Shown: in pieces, positions 18,739 through 28,298 of the stretch
How positions within the stretch are numbered: position 1 is the stretch's first letter
Layout of the letters: every line of letters starts with the position of its first letter
NCBI GenBank assembly: GCA_028687585.1
Contig: JAQTZV010000015.1
Location: 62,001-126,000 of the forward strand
Reading direction: 5' to 3'
Origin: Desulfuromonadaceae bacterium
Lineage (GTDB): Bacteria; Desulfobacterota; Desulfuromonadia; Geobacterales; Pseudopelobacteraceae
Length of the DNA: 64,000 nucleotides
Program-made: the position numbers and the translations under genes
Notes under the pieces: generated by a model
Databases searched by the model: none
Told to the model about the DNA's origin: nothing
Seen by the model: the letters and a program-made list of their open reading frames with translations, nothing else

Positions 18739-19074
18739 ATGGCAATGCTTCCAGAAATCGAACTGGCAATTAAAAGCCTTACCCCAATTCGCTTCCGCTA
18801 TATTCGCGAAGGAAAGACGGCTGAGTTGAGAATAGGAAACCCCCATGCAGTTTTTATCAGACGATTAAAAAATGGCGATGAAAATGTTTACCTTCATCTT
18901 TGGCAAACAGACGGAGCATCTGATTCAAAGGATTTAAAACAGCCATTACCGAGCTGGCGGCAGTGTTTTTTGGACTGCATAACTGATGTAGAACTCTTGT
19001 CCGAAAATGCGCCATTCAAAGTATGTTCCGATTATATCCCGACTTCTTATGAATGCCCCATTTGCATAATATAA
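18739..19074 (+). CDS. single-domain WYL-like small protein
   Basis: A 111-aa protein starting at ATG 18739 after CAGGAGAATAAC. The order of elements resembles a bare WYL fold: an IRFRYIREGK strand pair near residue 19, the GNPHAVFIRR strand near 33, a NVYLHLWQTDG strand near 50, then WRQCFLDCITDVELL near 74. No helix-turn-helix precedes it. The C-terminus carries a C-P-I-C pair. It is 28 bases from the Shedu gene and probably shares its transcript. It may be a ligand sensor or regulator for Shedu. The WYL assignment is by pattern and moderate. Confidence 0.55.
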   Translation: MAMLPEIELAIKSLTPIRFRYIREGKTAELRIGNPHAVFIRRLKNGDENVYLHLWQTDGASDSKDLKQPLPSWRQCFLDCITDVELLSENAPFKVCSDYIPTSYECPICII

Positions 19075-19102
19075 GGCGCTAAATTCTGAAGGAGGTCCTT
19101 GA

Positions 19103-20215
19103 TTGGATGAAATACTTTTCAATAATGGGGCGCGCCGTTTGCGCGTTTGCGTTGTAGGTTTTAATCGAGAAACCGGTACAGTGCCTGAAGCAGATTTTCG
19201 TCTTTCCATTTATGCATATGACACGGAAACTTGCGTCACTCCACGATTTACGCATATTCTGGATATCGAAGGAGCAAGACGTCTCTTCATTTTCCTTAAT
19301 TCTATCTCATTATTGAGAGATGAAACACATGTCGTATCTGGCCGCTTTTTAGAAATTAATGACGAAATTCCACATAGTGTTATTGAGGCCATCGTTTCCC
19401 ACCCCCAAATAATTGAAGATCCCGCATTTGTTCGTGCCGTACTTGACATGAACCCTGAGCTGTGCCGAACAATTTTGGAAACACAGGTCGAAGCGCTTGA
19501 CATTAGCAGTTTAGCATATCGCAGAAGCCAGCTCTCAATCATGAGACGTTTGCTGGATGACAACGTTTTTTTTCTTGATTACCAAAACCAGCTCCATGCC
19601 AGAGGGCAAGAGGCCGTTTGGCAGTACTTCTTTGAGCAGAACCAGTGGATCTTCGGATATGGCTTGAACTACGTTATCGGTGAGGGTGTACAGCCGGATA
19701 AGCTTGAGCAGGTTGTCACTGGGTACTCAATCGCGGGCGCAGGGAAAAGAGTTGACGGGCTTCTTTACACACGTGGTCTTTTGCGTTCTCTCTGCTATGT
19801 GGAAATCAAGACACATAATACACGACTTCTACATAGCACCGAATATCGACCTGCTGTTTGGCACCCTTCTAATGAGCTTATAGGCGCAGTCGCTCAATTA
19901 CAGAAGACAGTTCAACTTGCTGTGGAGCATCTTACAACCACATTCGACCTGCCCGTTGGCGCGGGCGTGAACGGCGGCGAGCGTTTTTTCAATTACTCGC
20001 CGCGCTCGGTATTGGTCTGTGGGAATCTCGAAGAATTTGTCGAAGATGCAGGTGTTAACATCCCAAAATTCAGCTCGTTTGAGCTTTATCGACGAAATAT
20101 TAACACTCCAGATATTGTCACATTCGATGAGCTGTATGATCGAGCGTCATCAATCGTTGAGGCAAGCTTTGCAACTCGCACTGAAGGCGGTAATCAGCTT
20201 GTGGAGAATGTGTAA
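19103..20215 (+). CDS. sduA: Shedu antiphage protein SduA (DUF4263 nuclease)
   Basis: A 370-aa Shedu-type protein. The C-terminal half holds the DUF4263 nuclease: AVWQYFFEQNQWIFGYGL near residue 171, KLEQVVTG near 195, then the PD-(D/E)XK core with GKRVDGLLY near 214 and YVEIKTH near 231. The N-terminal 160 residues are a variable sensing region. It starts at TTG 19103, with GGAGG seven bases upstream; the nearby ATG at 19107 is out of frame. Shedu proteins assemble into oligomers and cleave DNA during infection. All catalytic residues look present. Confidence 0.88.
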   Translation: MDEILFNNGARRLRVCVVGFNRETGTVPEADFRLSIYAYDTETCVTPRFTHILDIEGARRLFIFLNSISLLRDETHVVSGRFLEINDEIPHSVIEAIVSHPQIIEDPAFVRAVLDMNPELCRTILETQVEALDISSLAYRRSQLSIMRRLLDDNVFFLDYQNQLHARGQEAVWQYFFEQNQWIFGYGLNYVIGEGVQPDKLEQVVTGYSIAGAGKRVDGLLYTRGLLRSLCYVEIKTHNTRLLHSTEYRPAVWHPSNELIGAVAQLQKTVQLAVEHLTTTFDLPVGAGVNGGERFFNYSPRSVLVCGNLEEFVEDAGVNIPKFSSFELYRRNINTPDIVTFDELYDRASSIVEASFATRTEGGNQLVENV

Positions 20216-20314
20216 CTGCATTTAAGGATAGCTAATTAAAGAAGCTTAGCAGTGTCGCGTCTCAGAATATCAAAGAACCAACAAAATGATTTAATGTTTG
20301 AAAGGGTAACGAAT

Positions 20315-23300
20315 ATGACTGTAAAATCTAATCCATTTAATCGTGGTTCGGAATGGCGGCAGTGGGATCTTCATATTCACACGCCAGCTTCCTTTCATTG
20401 GGACGGGAAAAAGTTTGATCCAGATCCAAGTTCCAAGGCTAATTCGACATTAATTGATGAGATGATCGTTGCCCTTAATACTGCTGAACCAGCGGTTTTT
20501 GCTTTGATGGATTACTGGACTTTTGATGGCTGGTTCGCACTCAAGAGACGATTGAGCGAAGAGGGGGCTCCGAAGCTGACGAAAACTGTTTTTCCAGGGA
20601 TTGAACTGCGGCTTGCTGCACCAACAACATGTCGCCTCAATGCTCACGTGCTTTTTTCCGATGAAGTTGAGGACCAGGTGCTTCTCGACTTCAGATCGGC
20701 ACTTAAAGTCGAAATTGTTTCAAGGCCATTGTCGGATGCGTCGCTAATCGAGCTTGCTCGAAGTGTAGGCGAAGATAAATTGAGACACCATACCTTCAAT
20801 AAGGTCGATGTTGATAACGATGATATTGTAGCGCTTCGTGCTGGTTCAATGATTGCTGAGATCAACTGCGATAGCTACAAGGCAGCAATAGAGAGAGTTC
20901 CCTTCGGAAAAGCGATTGGGTTCATGCCTTATGACACTAGTGACGGTTTGTCTGAAGTCAAATGGCAGGATCACTACGCTTATTTCCTCGGCTTATTTAA
21001 AACTTCTCCAATCTTTGAGTCGCGAAATCCTGACCTGCGTGGCGCGTTCGTCAACGAAGAAACATCCGGCAACGCCAAATGGATTAAGCACTTTCAGGCT
21101 GGGCTAGGCAATGTTCCGAGGCTCGTTGTTTCCGGAAGCGATGCACACCGCTTCACTGGTGTAAAGGGAGACAATGATAGGCGTGGATATGGAGATTATC
21201 CGTCTGGAAAAGCAACCTGGATAAAAGCAGACCCAACATTCCGTGGATTGCAGCAGGCTATTATGGAGCCAGCGAAGCGCTCTTTTATTGGTGGACGACC
21301 GCAAAAGCTATCCGAAATTGCAGAAAATAAGACATACTTCATCGACTCAGTGGCGGTGGTGAAAAATCCTGGATCAACAGGCGCTGGAACATGGCTTGAT
21401 GGGATTAAGTTACCACTAAACTCTGATTTAGTTGCAATTATTGGAAACAAAGGCAGCGGTAAGAGCGCGCTTGCTGACGTTATCGCTTTACTTGGAAACT
21501 CCAGACAAAAGCTTCACTTTTCGTTTCTCAAGAAAGACCGCTTCAGGGGTAAATCGGGAGATCCAGCTAAGCACTTCATCGGTACTATGGCTTGGTGCGA
21601 CTCAAGTATAGAACAACGAAACCTCAACGAAGATCCACCTGACAACAAGGTGGAGTTAGTTAGATATATTCCACAGGGCCATTTCGAGGAGTTATGCAAT
21701 GACCACGTTTCTGGGCGTTCAAATGCCTTCGAGCGTGAACTGAGAGCAGTCATATTCTCTCACGCAGGCGAGTCGATACGTCTTGGGGCACTCGATTTCG
21801 ACCAGTTAATTGAGCAACAGGAGAGTAGCTACCGTGATCAACTTAGTGAGTTCAGAAAAGACCTGAAAAGAATGAATCAAGATATCTCAGGTATGGAGGA
21901 TCAGCTTCAACCAGAAGTAAAGCGTTCTTTACAGGAACTACTATCCCTCAAAGTCAGGCAGATTGATGAGCACAACAAAATCAAGCCAGAAATCGGGCCT
22001 AAGCCCACGTCTGAATTGACAGAGGAGCAAAAGGAAGTTGCAACAGCATTAGACGGGATATCAGCCAAGCTCAAGGCTCTGGAAGAGAAAGCAATTGCGA
22101 ACAATAATGAGGAATCGATGTTCGCCAGCAAGCTCAAGGCGATCCAAAATGTGCGCGAGAGAATGCGACTGTTAGAACGATCGTACAGTCAGTTCCAAGA
22201 TGACACTGCAAAAGATTTGGAAGTCCTCGGCCTGAAAGCCTCAGACATAGTCACTCTTACACTGGACGGCAAACAGCTTGATCAAATATCATCAATGATT
22301 CCGACTGTGCAGGCAACATTGAAGGTCTGCGTCGAGAACGAGAACAAAGAAAAAATTATCCTTCAAACTGAACAGGCAGCACTCAATGCGAAGCTTAATG
22401 CGCCACAACTGCACTACCAACAAGGCTTGAAGGCGTTAGATGCTTGGCAAGGAAAGTTAAATGAACTAACGGGTGCATCAGATGGCCCAGAAACACTAAA
22501 GGGTCTGCAAGCACGAATCGCGCAACTTGAAGACCTCCCTAAAACTCTCGCTTTCAGATGCGAACAGAGACTCAAATTGTCAGGCGATATTTTTGACATT
22601 TTAGAGGCGCAAAGAAAAGCGCGAGAACTATTGTTCAAACCGGTACAAGACTTGATTCAACGAAATAGTCTGATTCGTGATGAGTACAAGCTTCAGTTTC
22701 AGGCAACTTTAGGGGGCTCATCAGATGCTGTATCTGCTTCCCTATTTACGCTTATCAAACAAAACTCCGGGGATTTTCGTGGAGAAGACGAAAGTTACAA
22801 CTCGGTGAAAAAGATTGCCGAACTGTACAATTTTAATAACCGGACCGACATCCTCAGTTTCGTAATGAAACTTTACGAAAAAATAGTAAATGCAGCATCT
22901 AGTGGGAGCAAAGATGCGATAGGAATTACATCCATTCTAAGAAAAGATAAGGCCGCGAGCGATGTATATGATCTCCTATTTGGACTCTCTTTCTTAGAAC
23001 CAAGGTATTCATTATTGTTTCAGGACACGCAGATCGAACAATTATCGCCTGGGCAAAGAGGGGCTTTACTCTTGATCTTCTACCTTTTGGTGGATAAGGG
23101 GCGCAATCCAATCATTTTGGATCAACCTGAAGAGAATCTTGATAACGAAACGGTGGTAAGTTTGCTTGTGCCAGTATTGAGTGAGGCCAAAATGAAGCGG
23201 CAGATTGTCATGGTCACACACAATCCAAATTTGGCGGTTGTTTGCGATGCCGAGCAGATTATTTATTCCTCTTATGATCGGAAAAATGCATCGAAGATTT

Positions 23301-23407
23301 CGTACTTCGCCGGATCGATTGAAAACCCTGTCACCAACGCACATGTAGTCAATGTGCTTGAGGGCACTAAACCGGCATTCAATAACAGACGAGTCAAGTA
23401 TCACTAA
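20315..23407 (+). CDS. PHP nuclease fused to SMC-like ATPase (TrlF-type)
   Basis: A 1,030-aa protein. The N-terminus is a PHP phosphoesterase with WDLHIHTPAS (H20, H22), PGIEL near residue 99 and GSDAH near 275 as metal ligands. The C-terminus is an SMC/ABC ATPase: Walker A IIGNKGSGKSA near 376, a long coiled coil (about 500-790), the signature LSPGQRG near 911 and Walker B PIILDQPEENLD near 932. ATG 20315 follows AAAGGG and is preferred to the GTG at 20252, which has no ribosome site. By analogy with TrlF-type proteins it should be an ATP-gated nuclease. It lies 100 bases after Shedu on the same strand. Confidence 0.85.
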   Translation: MTVKSNPFNRGSEWRQWDLHIHTPASFHWDGKKFDPDPSSKANSTLIDEMIVALNTAEPAVFALMDYWTFDGWFALKRRLSEEGAPKLTKTVFPGIELRLAAPTTCRLNAHVLFSDEVEDQVLLDFRSALKVEIVSRPLSDASLIELARSVGEDKLRHHTFNKVDVDNDDIVALRAGSMIAEINCDSYKAAIERVPFGKAIGFMPYDTSDGLSEVKWQDHYAYFLGLFKTSPIFESRNPDLRGAFVNEETSGNAKWIKHFQAGLGNVPRLVVSGSDAHRFTGVKGDNDRRGYGDYPSGKATWIKADPTFRGLQQAIMEPAKRSFIGGRPQKLSEIAENKTYFIDSVAVVKNPGSTGAGTWLDGIKLPLNSDLVAIIGNKGSGKSALADVIALLGNSRQKLHFSFLKKDRFRGKSGDPAKHFIGTMAWCDSSIEQRNLNEDPPDNKVELVRYIPQGHFEELCNDHVSGRSNAFERELRAVIFSHAGESIRLGALDFDQLIEQQESSYRDQLSEFRKDLKRMNQDISGMEDQLQPEVKRSLQELLSLKVRQIDEHNKIKPEIGPKPTSELTEEQKEVATALDGISAKLKALEEKAIANNNEESMFASKLKAIQNVRERMRLLERSYSQFQDDTAKDLEVLGLKASDIVTLTLDGKQLDQISSMIPTVQATLKVCVENENKEKIILQTEQAALNAKLNAPQLHYQQGLKALDAWQGKLNELTGASDGPETLKGLQARIAQLEDLPKTLAFRCEQRLKLSGDIFDILEAQRKARELLFKPVQDLIQRNSLIRDEYKLQFQATLGGSSDAVSASLFTLIKQNSGDFRGEDESYNSVKKIAELYNFNNRTDILSFVMKLYEKIVNAASSGSKDAIGITSILRKDKAASDVYDLLFGLSFLEPRYSLLFQDTQIEQLSPGQRGALLLIFYLLVDKGRNPIILDQPEENLDNETVVSLLVPVLSEAKMKRQIVMVTHNPNLAVVCDAEQIIYSSYDRKNASKISYFAGSIENPVTNAHVVNVLEGTKPAFNNRRVKYH

Positions 23408-23442
23408 GCGATCATGCCAAAATGAAAAGGAGCACATAGTTT

Positions 23443-23500
23443 ATGGCAATGAAAGTTGAAATTAAAGGCAATAAGCTATGCATAGAAATTGACCTGGAGA
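23443..23500 (+). repeat. 58-bp direct repeat, right copy
   Basis: Right copy of the repeat at 18461-18518; 52 of 58 bases are the same. Homology stops abruptly in codon 20, so it is a truncated duplicate rather than a complete second gene. Confidence 0.85.
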
Positions 23501-23511
23501 ATCTGAAATAA
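23443..23511 (+). CDS. 22-aa truncated copy of the 18461 small protein
   Basis: ATG 23443, with AAAAGGAG upstream, encodes 22 residues starting MAMKVEIKGNKLCIEIDLE, then stops after NLK. The first 19 residues match the small protein at 18461 except T4 to K. Four of six base differences are silent, which argues that the peptide was under selection for some time after copying. It may now be a remnant or a leader peptide for the Mre11-like gene 14 bases downstream. Confidence 0.6.
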   Translation: MAMKVEIKGNKLCIEIDLENLK

Positions 23512-23524
23512 TGAAAGTTGTGAA

Positions 23525-24775
23525 ATGTCACTAAGATTTCTTCACACCGCCGACATTCACCTCGGCAAGACATACCGCACTTCCACTGATGAAGCTGAGC
23601 GCTACGAAGACTTTTTCCACATGCTCGGCGGCATTGTTTCCGACGCCATCGCCGAACAGGTCGATTTCATCCTGATCGGTGGTGACCTTTTCCACACCGG
23701 CCAAATCCTCCCTCGCACCTTTGCTCGCACCATTGAAACCCTGCAACCGCTGAAGGATGCCGGTATCCCCTGCATTGCCGTAGAAGGAAACCACGACTGG
23801 ATTCACCGTCGTGACAGCATCTCTTGGATGGAGGCCTTGTCGCAGATGGGCTACATCCACCTGCTGCGGCCATCGCGTACCGAGGGCGGTGACTATCGTT
23901 TCGAACCATTCGATCCTGAAACAGGCACCGGTGGGCATATCGAGATCAAGGGACTTAACATCTACGGACTCGGATACATAGGCACTCAGGCGGGTAACCA
24001 CGTAGCACGCATCTGCGAGGCGGTGACTACTGAGAACAACCTGCTACTGTTCCATGTGGGGGTCTGGACTTACTCGCCGGTTGAGATCGGCAACATGCAA
24101 CCGGAAGAGGCCCTGCCACTGGCAGAACGCTTCGATTACGTCGCACTGGGGCATGGGCACAAACCCTACATTATCTCCACAGCCGAAGGCCGCAACTACG
24201 CCTTCAACCCCGGTGCACCTGAGAGGGTCAATTTCGGCGAGGAGAAGTATGACAAGGGCTATTTTATCGTCAATGTGGAAGATGGTATTTATCGACACGA
24301 GTTCCGTCCCACTTCGCCACGACCAATGCTGGTAGCCACTATCAACCTGGATGGCGCCGAAGATGCCGAACAGGCTCTGGAGAGCTTCCGCAACCAGATA
24401 ACGGACAAACTTCCCCAGACAGACGATCCGCGCCGACCATTACTTGAAGTCAGGCTCACCGGACGGGTGGACTTTCATCCTTTTGAGTTGGGCCGCGAAC
24501 GGCTGCGATTGGCTTTGGAGGAGATTTGCAATCCACTGCATGTGGAGATAAAGAACCACCTCTCGCTGGTGACTCACAGTGGTAATGGGGATGACATCAA
24601 GCGCAGCTTAACCGAGATCGAACGGGATGTGTTGGGTGAGCTGATAAGTGCCAACAGCGGCTACAAGGGGCGTAAAGATGAACTTGTCAGCCTGGCGCTG
24701 GCAATCCGCGATCAGGTCATTAAAGGGGACGTGGAGGGGGAAGAGCTGCTGGGCCTTCTTTCGCGTGAGTTATAG
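23525..24775 (+). CDS. Mre11/SbcD-like metallophosphoesterase
   Basis: A 416-aa calcineurin-like nuclease. The metal motifs are in order: ADIHLGK (D10, H12), GGDLFH near residue 53, EGNHDW near 88, LLFHVGVW near 176 and GHGHKP near 208. The C-terminal capping and Rad50-contact region follows. It would cut DNA ends or hairpins as a dimer driven by the Rad50-like partner encoded two bases downstream. It diverges from housekeeping SbcD and sits in a defence island, so a defence role is more likely than general repair. Confidence 0.88.
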   Translation: MSLRFLHTADIHLGKTYRTSTDEAERYEDFFHMLGGIVSDAIAEQVDFILIGGDLFHTGQILPRTFARTIETLQPLKDAGIPCIAVEGNHDWIHRRDSISWMEALSQMGYIHLLRPSRTEGGDYRFEPFDPETGTGGHIEIKGLNIYGLGYIGTQAGNHVARICEAVTTENNLLLFHVGVWTYSPVEIGNMQPEEALPLAERFDYVALGHGHKPYIISTAEGRNYAFNPGAPERVNFGEEKYDKGYFIVNVEDGIYRHEFRPTSPRPMLVATINLDGAEDAEQALESFRNQITDKLPQTDDPRRPLLEVRLTGRVDFHPFELGRERLRLALEEICNPLHVEIKNHLSLVTHSGNGDDIKRSLTEIERDVLGELISANSGYKGRKDELVSLALAIRDQVIKGDVEGEELLGLLSREL

Positions 24776-24777
24776 CC

Positions 24778-27213
24778 ATGCAGATACTCTCGATACATCT
24801 CAAGAACATAAAGTCCCATCGCGACACGGAGCTTTCCTTCTCTGCTGGTATCAACGTCCTCTCCGGTTCCAACGGCGCAGGCAAGAGCACGGTCTTTGAG
24901 GCCATCGGCTATGCTCTGTTCGGAGTGGACGCCAAGGACTTCGTCTCTAATGTTGACCGCTTTCTGTCCATCGGCAGCAAGAAGGGTGAGATAAGCGTGG
25001 TCTTCCGAGCTGACGACGGCGAAACCTACCGGGTGAGCCGTACCGTCGGTGCCGGTGCCAAGTGGTTGTTGGCTAAAGAGATTGGTGGCAGTTTCGAGGT
25101 GGAGGATCATGCCCGCATGGAGGAGACCGAAGCACGGGTGGCGGAGATACTCGGACTGTCTAATGGTCGCCCACTGGCCGAGCAGTTCAAGCTGGTTATA
25201 GGTCCATTTCAGAACGACTTCCTGGGGCCGTTTGTCATCAAACAGGCTACCAAGCGGCAGGAGGCCTTTGACGAGATTCTCGGTATCGATGCCTGGCGCA
25301 AGACCTACAAGGGGACCAGCGGCCTGCTTTCTGCCGTACAGGAGCGTATGAAGGTGTTGGCAGCCGAAGTGGCGGGCAAACAGGAACAGTTAGCGGTACT
25401 ACCCGACAAAACAATCGAACTGGCAACCATCAAAAATGATCTGATTTTGCGCCAGCATGAGTTGACGGAAAAGGAAGCGGCACTTGTCGCAGTGGACACA
25501 CGCCTGATTGAGCTGGAATCGCGAGAAAAGGCAATTGTTGCACTGAACAATGAAGTCCAGCTGTTGCAGAACCGCATTGCCGATGGTAACGTTAAAATCA
25601 CCGAACAGAAGGTACGGGTTGAGGAAAGCCAAACGGCCCTGAAGGTTGTGGAGGAATCCAAAGCGGGAAAAGATGTCTTTGACAAAGTTGAAGCGATTCT
25701 GGCCGAGCTGCGCATGAAGGAGCAACAACGGCGCGTTGTCGAGCAGGAGGCTGCCGGACTTGAGAAGGAGTCGATACGCTTGTCCCAACTGCTGGAGCAT
25801 GAACACGCAGAGATCGGTAAGACAGCGAAGCAATTGGATGAGGAACAGGGAAAGATAACCATTGCTCGAACTGAACTGCAGCCGGATGAATCGCTTTCAG
25901 CCGATGCCGCCCGTGTGCCGGAGTTGCGTAAAAATATTGATTTACTCCGGGGGCAGCGCTCATTGCTTGATGGCCGTCGTGAAAGCCTGCTGGAAGGTAA
26001 GGAAAAACTGGCCGAAGGAGTTTGCCCCTTCTTTCAGGAACAGTGCCGTAATATTGCCGGATCAGCTCCACGAGATGTTTTCAGCAATCGATTTGAAGAT
26101 TTGGATCGTCAGGCATCAGGACTGGACAGTAAGCTTAAACAACTTATCCAACAATTGAAAGAGGCCGAGGCGGCAGAAAAGGAATTGAACAGCCGCACGA
26201 TACGACTACAGGAACTTGATAAACAAGTGATCGCTCTGGGGCAACGCCGTACAAAAAACAGTGATCGTATTGCCGATCTGGATACGATAACCAAGCAACA
26301 GACCGAGGCTGTCAAACTTGTTGATGTCAGAAAGACCGACCTGAAGACCTTTGCAAACATTGATGCTGCTATTGCTCAGGCTGAGATGGAGCGACTGCAA
26401 CATCAACCTGCAAGTGTTGCATTTACCGCAAACCAGAATGTAGCCCAGGAACTTGATAGCCGTCTCCTGCACTTAAAAAAACTGCACGATCACTTGGAAG
26501 TATTAACTGGAGAGTTGACGGCCAAACAGTCAGAGCTGGATGAGAAGAAGTGCGGTTACCAGCCCGATGTGCACCAACAATCCCGCCAGGAGAAGGAACG
26601 CCTGCTTGCCGATACAGCCACCCAGCGTCAGCAGATTATTGACCTTGAGAAGAACATCAAACGACTGGAAACCGATCTAATCCATCTCAACAAGATACAG
26701 ATGGAGATCACGGCCAAACAGACCGAGATCAAGTCTTACGAAGTAAAGGAAAATCTGGTCAAGTTTCTACGCAACCAGGTGTTCAAGAATGTATCCGCCC
26801 AGCTTTCGGAGCGTTTCCGCGAAGAGATCAGCTTACGTGCAGACAGTATCTATCGAACTATTGCCGAGACTGACGAAGAGCTGTACTGGGGAGAAAATTA
26901 CCAGATTGTTCTCAAGGATATGCAGGATGGTGTCATGCGGGAGCGCAGCGACGACCAACTGTCAGGCGGTCAGATGATGAGTGCGGTTGTGGCTCTGAGA
27001 CTAGCGTTGCTGCAAACCATCGGGGCGCGAGTGGCTTTTTTCGACGAGCCGACTTCCAACCTAGATGCCGCACGCCGAGAGAACCTGGCTCATGCCTTCC
27101 GTGCCATTGATGTTGGGCGTGAAGAAGTAACAGAACACTGGTACGATCAACTCTTCCTGGTCAGCCATGATGTTGCCTTTACCGAGATTACGGATAAGAT
27201 TATTGAGCTGTAA
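24778..27213 (+). CDS. Rad50/SbcC-like SMC ATPase
   Basis: An 811-aa ATPase. Walker A GSNGAGKST is at residues 30-38, two long coiled coils span about 180-410 and 440-660, the signature LSGGQMMS lies near 727 and Walker B VAFFDEPTSNLD near 755. At the coil apex sits CPFFQEQC (residues 415-422), a CX6C variant of the usual CXXC zinc hook. It is shorter than typical SbcC proteins of about 1,000 aa. Together with the preceding nuclease it forms an MR-type complex that tethers and processes DNA ends. Confidence 0.9.
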   Translation: MQILSIHLKNIKSHRDTELSFSAGINVLSGSNGAGKSTVFEAIGYALFGVDAKDFVSNVDRFLSIGSKKGEISVVFRADDGETYRVSRTVGAGAKWLLAKEIGGSFEVEDHARMEETEARVAEILGLSNGRPLAEQFKLVIGPFQNDFLGPFVIKQATKRQEAFDEILGIDAWRKTYKGTSGLLSAVQERMKVLAAEVAGKQEQLAVLPDKTIELATIKNDLILRQHELTEKEAALVAVDTRLIELESREKAIVALNNEVQLLQNRIADGNVKITEQKVRVEESQTALKVVEESKAGKDVFDKVEAILAELRMKEQQRRVVEQEAAGLEKESIRLSQLLEHEHAEIGKTAKQLDEEQGKITIARTELQPDESLSADAARVPELRKNIDLLRGQRSLLDGRRESLLEGKEKLAEGVCPFFQEQCRNIAGSAPRDVFSNRFEDLDRQASGLDSKLKQLIQQLKEAEAAEKELNSRTIRLQELDKQVIALGQRRTKNSDRIADLDTITKQQTEAVKLVDVRKTDLKTFANIDAAIAQAEMERLQHQPASVAFTANQNVAQELDSRLLHLKKLHDHLEVLTGELTAKQSELDEKKCGYQPDVHQQSRQEKERLLADTATQRQQIIDLEKNIKRLETDLIHLNKIQMEITAKQTEIKSYEVKENLVKFLRNQVFKNVSAQLSERFREEISLRADSIYRTIAETDEELYWGENYQIVLKDMQDGVMRERSDDQLSGGQMMSAVVALRLALLQTIGARVAFFDEPTSNLDAARRENLAHAFRAIDVGREEVTEHWYDQLFLVSHDVAFTEITDKIIEL

Positions 27214-27318
27214 GGAAATATTATGGCAAAAGGTCAATTAGTGGGCAGGCTACTTTGGGGCAAACATTACAACATTTTTTCGCCAAAAAATATCGCAACG
27301 TTAAAAAGGGGGGTACAT

Positions 27319-28296
27319 ATGCCAAGTGGAATAACCCATTTGATTTTATCACGTACGGTGCTCGATAACATTTCGAATCTGAAGGATGGGGCGATTCTTG
27401 CCCTTCTTAGCCGTGAAAAGGGTGCTTTCCTTCTCGGTTCTGTGGCCCCTGATCTTCCATATTTGAGCATCGCTGATTCCGATATATTTTCAGATCAAAC
27501 GGCAATAGCAGATGATCTTCATACCAAACACACCAATGCCGTACCTCTTCAGGGACTCTTACAGGCAAAACAACAGGCGGAGCTGAAGAATATCAAACTA
27601 GCTGAAGCACTCTTCGCTTTTTATCTCGGCTACTGTTCGCATTTCACAGCTGATGGCCTGATTCACCCATTTGTTCGGGATAAAGTAGGCGATTACGAGG
27701 TTGCAAAAAACGAGCATCGTATTCTTGAAATGAAACTTGATGTATTCGTTGCGAATAAATTCATGGGCACCGAGGTGAATGGGATTGATTTTCAGGATGA
27801 TCTCGACTGGATCGAGGACTGTAGTTTTAAGACTGAAATCTTTGAGAGTTATTCTGGCCTTCTGAATAGCCATTATGGTTGTACGATGGACTCGGAGCAC
27901 GTTCAGGATTGGTATTCGGCCATGCAACGTGTATTCTCTCTTGCCGAAGGCGAGTTCCCAAAATGGTATCGAGAATTCCTGGGGAATCCTGGATTTGTGT
28001 TCAAAAATTATGAAGATTTGGTGAACGAAGAGGCTGCATGCCTATCCCTCCAGAAGCCCATAGATGCTAATAAACAAGGCCTTACTTCCAATTTCTTGGG
28101 AAAAGAAAAAGTACATTTCTTTGATGACGTTACAAAGGGATATTTTGACCGTTTCCCACTAATTATCAAGAAATCATACGAGGCTGTGTTTGAGGGTTCT
28201 GGAAATATCTTTGGCCTCCTCCCAGAAATCAACTTTGATAATGGTCGTTTCTTGGCCGATAACCGCTTGTCAGAAAAACCAGCATTGTGGAGTTAA
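27319..28296 (+). CDS. zinc-dependent phospholipase C-like protein
   Basis: A 325-aa protein resembling the zinc-dependent phospholipase C/S1-P1-like family. It starts MPSGITHLIL, has GSVAPDLPY near residue 45, and a helix with spaced histidines (GYCSHFTADGLIHPF near 107) typical of the trinuclear zinc site. ATG 27319 has AAGGGGGG just upstream and matches the family start; the earlier ATG 27223 would add 32 unrelated residues. No signal peptide is visible, so it may act inside the cell. It follows the Rad50-like gene by about 100 bases and could be a membrane-damaging effector of that module. That role is inferred. Confidence 0.72.
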   Translation: MPSGITHLILSRTVLDNISNLKDGAILALLSREKGAFLLGSVAPDLPYLSIADSDIFSDQTAIADDLHTKHTNAVPLQGLLQAKQQAELKNIKLAEALFAFYLGYCSHFTADGLIHPFVRDKVGDYEVAKNEHRILEMKLDVFVANKFMGTEVNGIDFQDDLDWIEDCSFKTEIFESYSGLLNSHYGCTMDSEHVQDWYSAMQRVFSLAEGEFPKWYREFLGNPGFVFKNYEDLVNEEAACLSLQKPIDANKQGLTSNFLGKEKVHFFDDVTKGYFDRFPLIIKKSYEAVFEGSGNIFGLLPEINFDNGRFLADNRLSEKPALWS

Positions 28297-28298
28297 CG

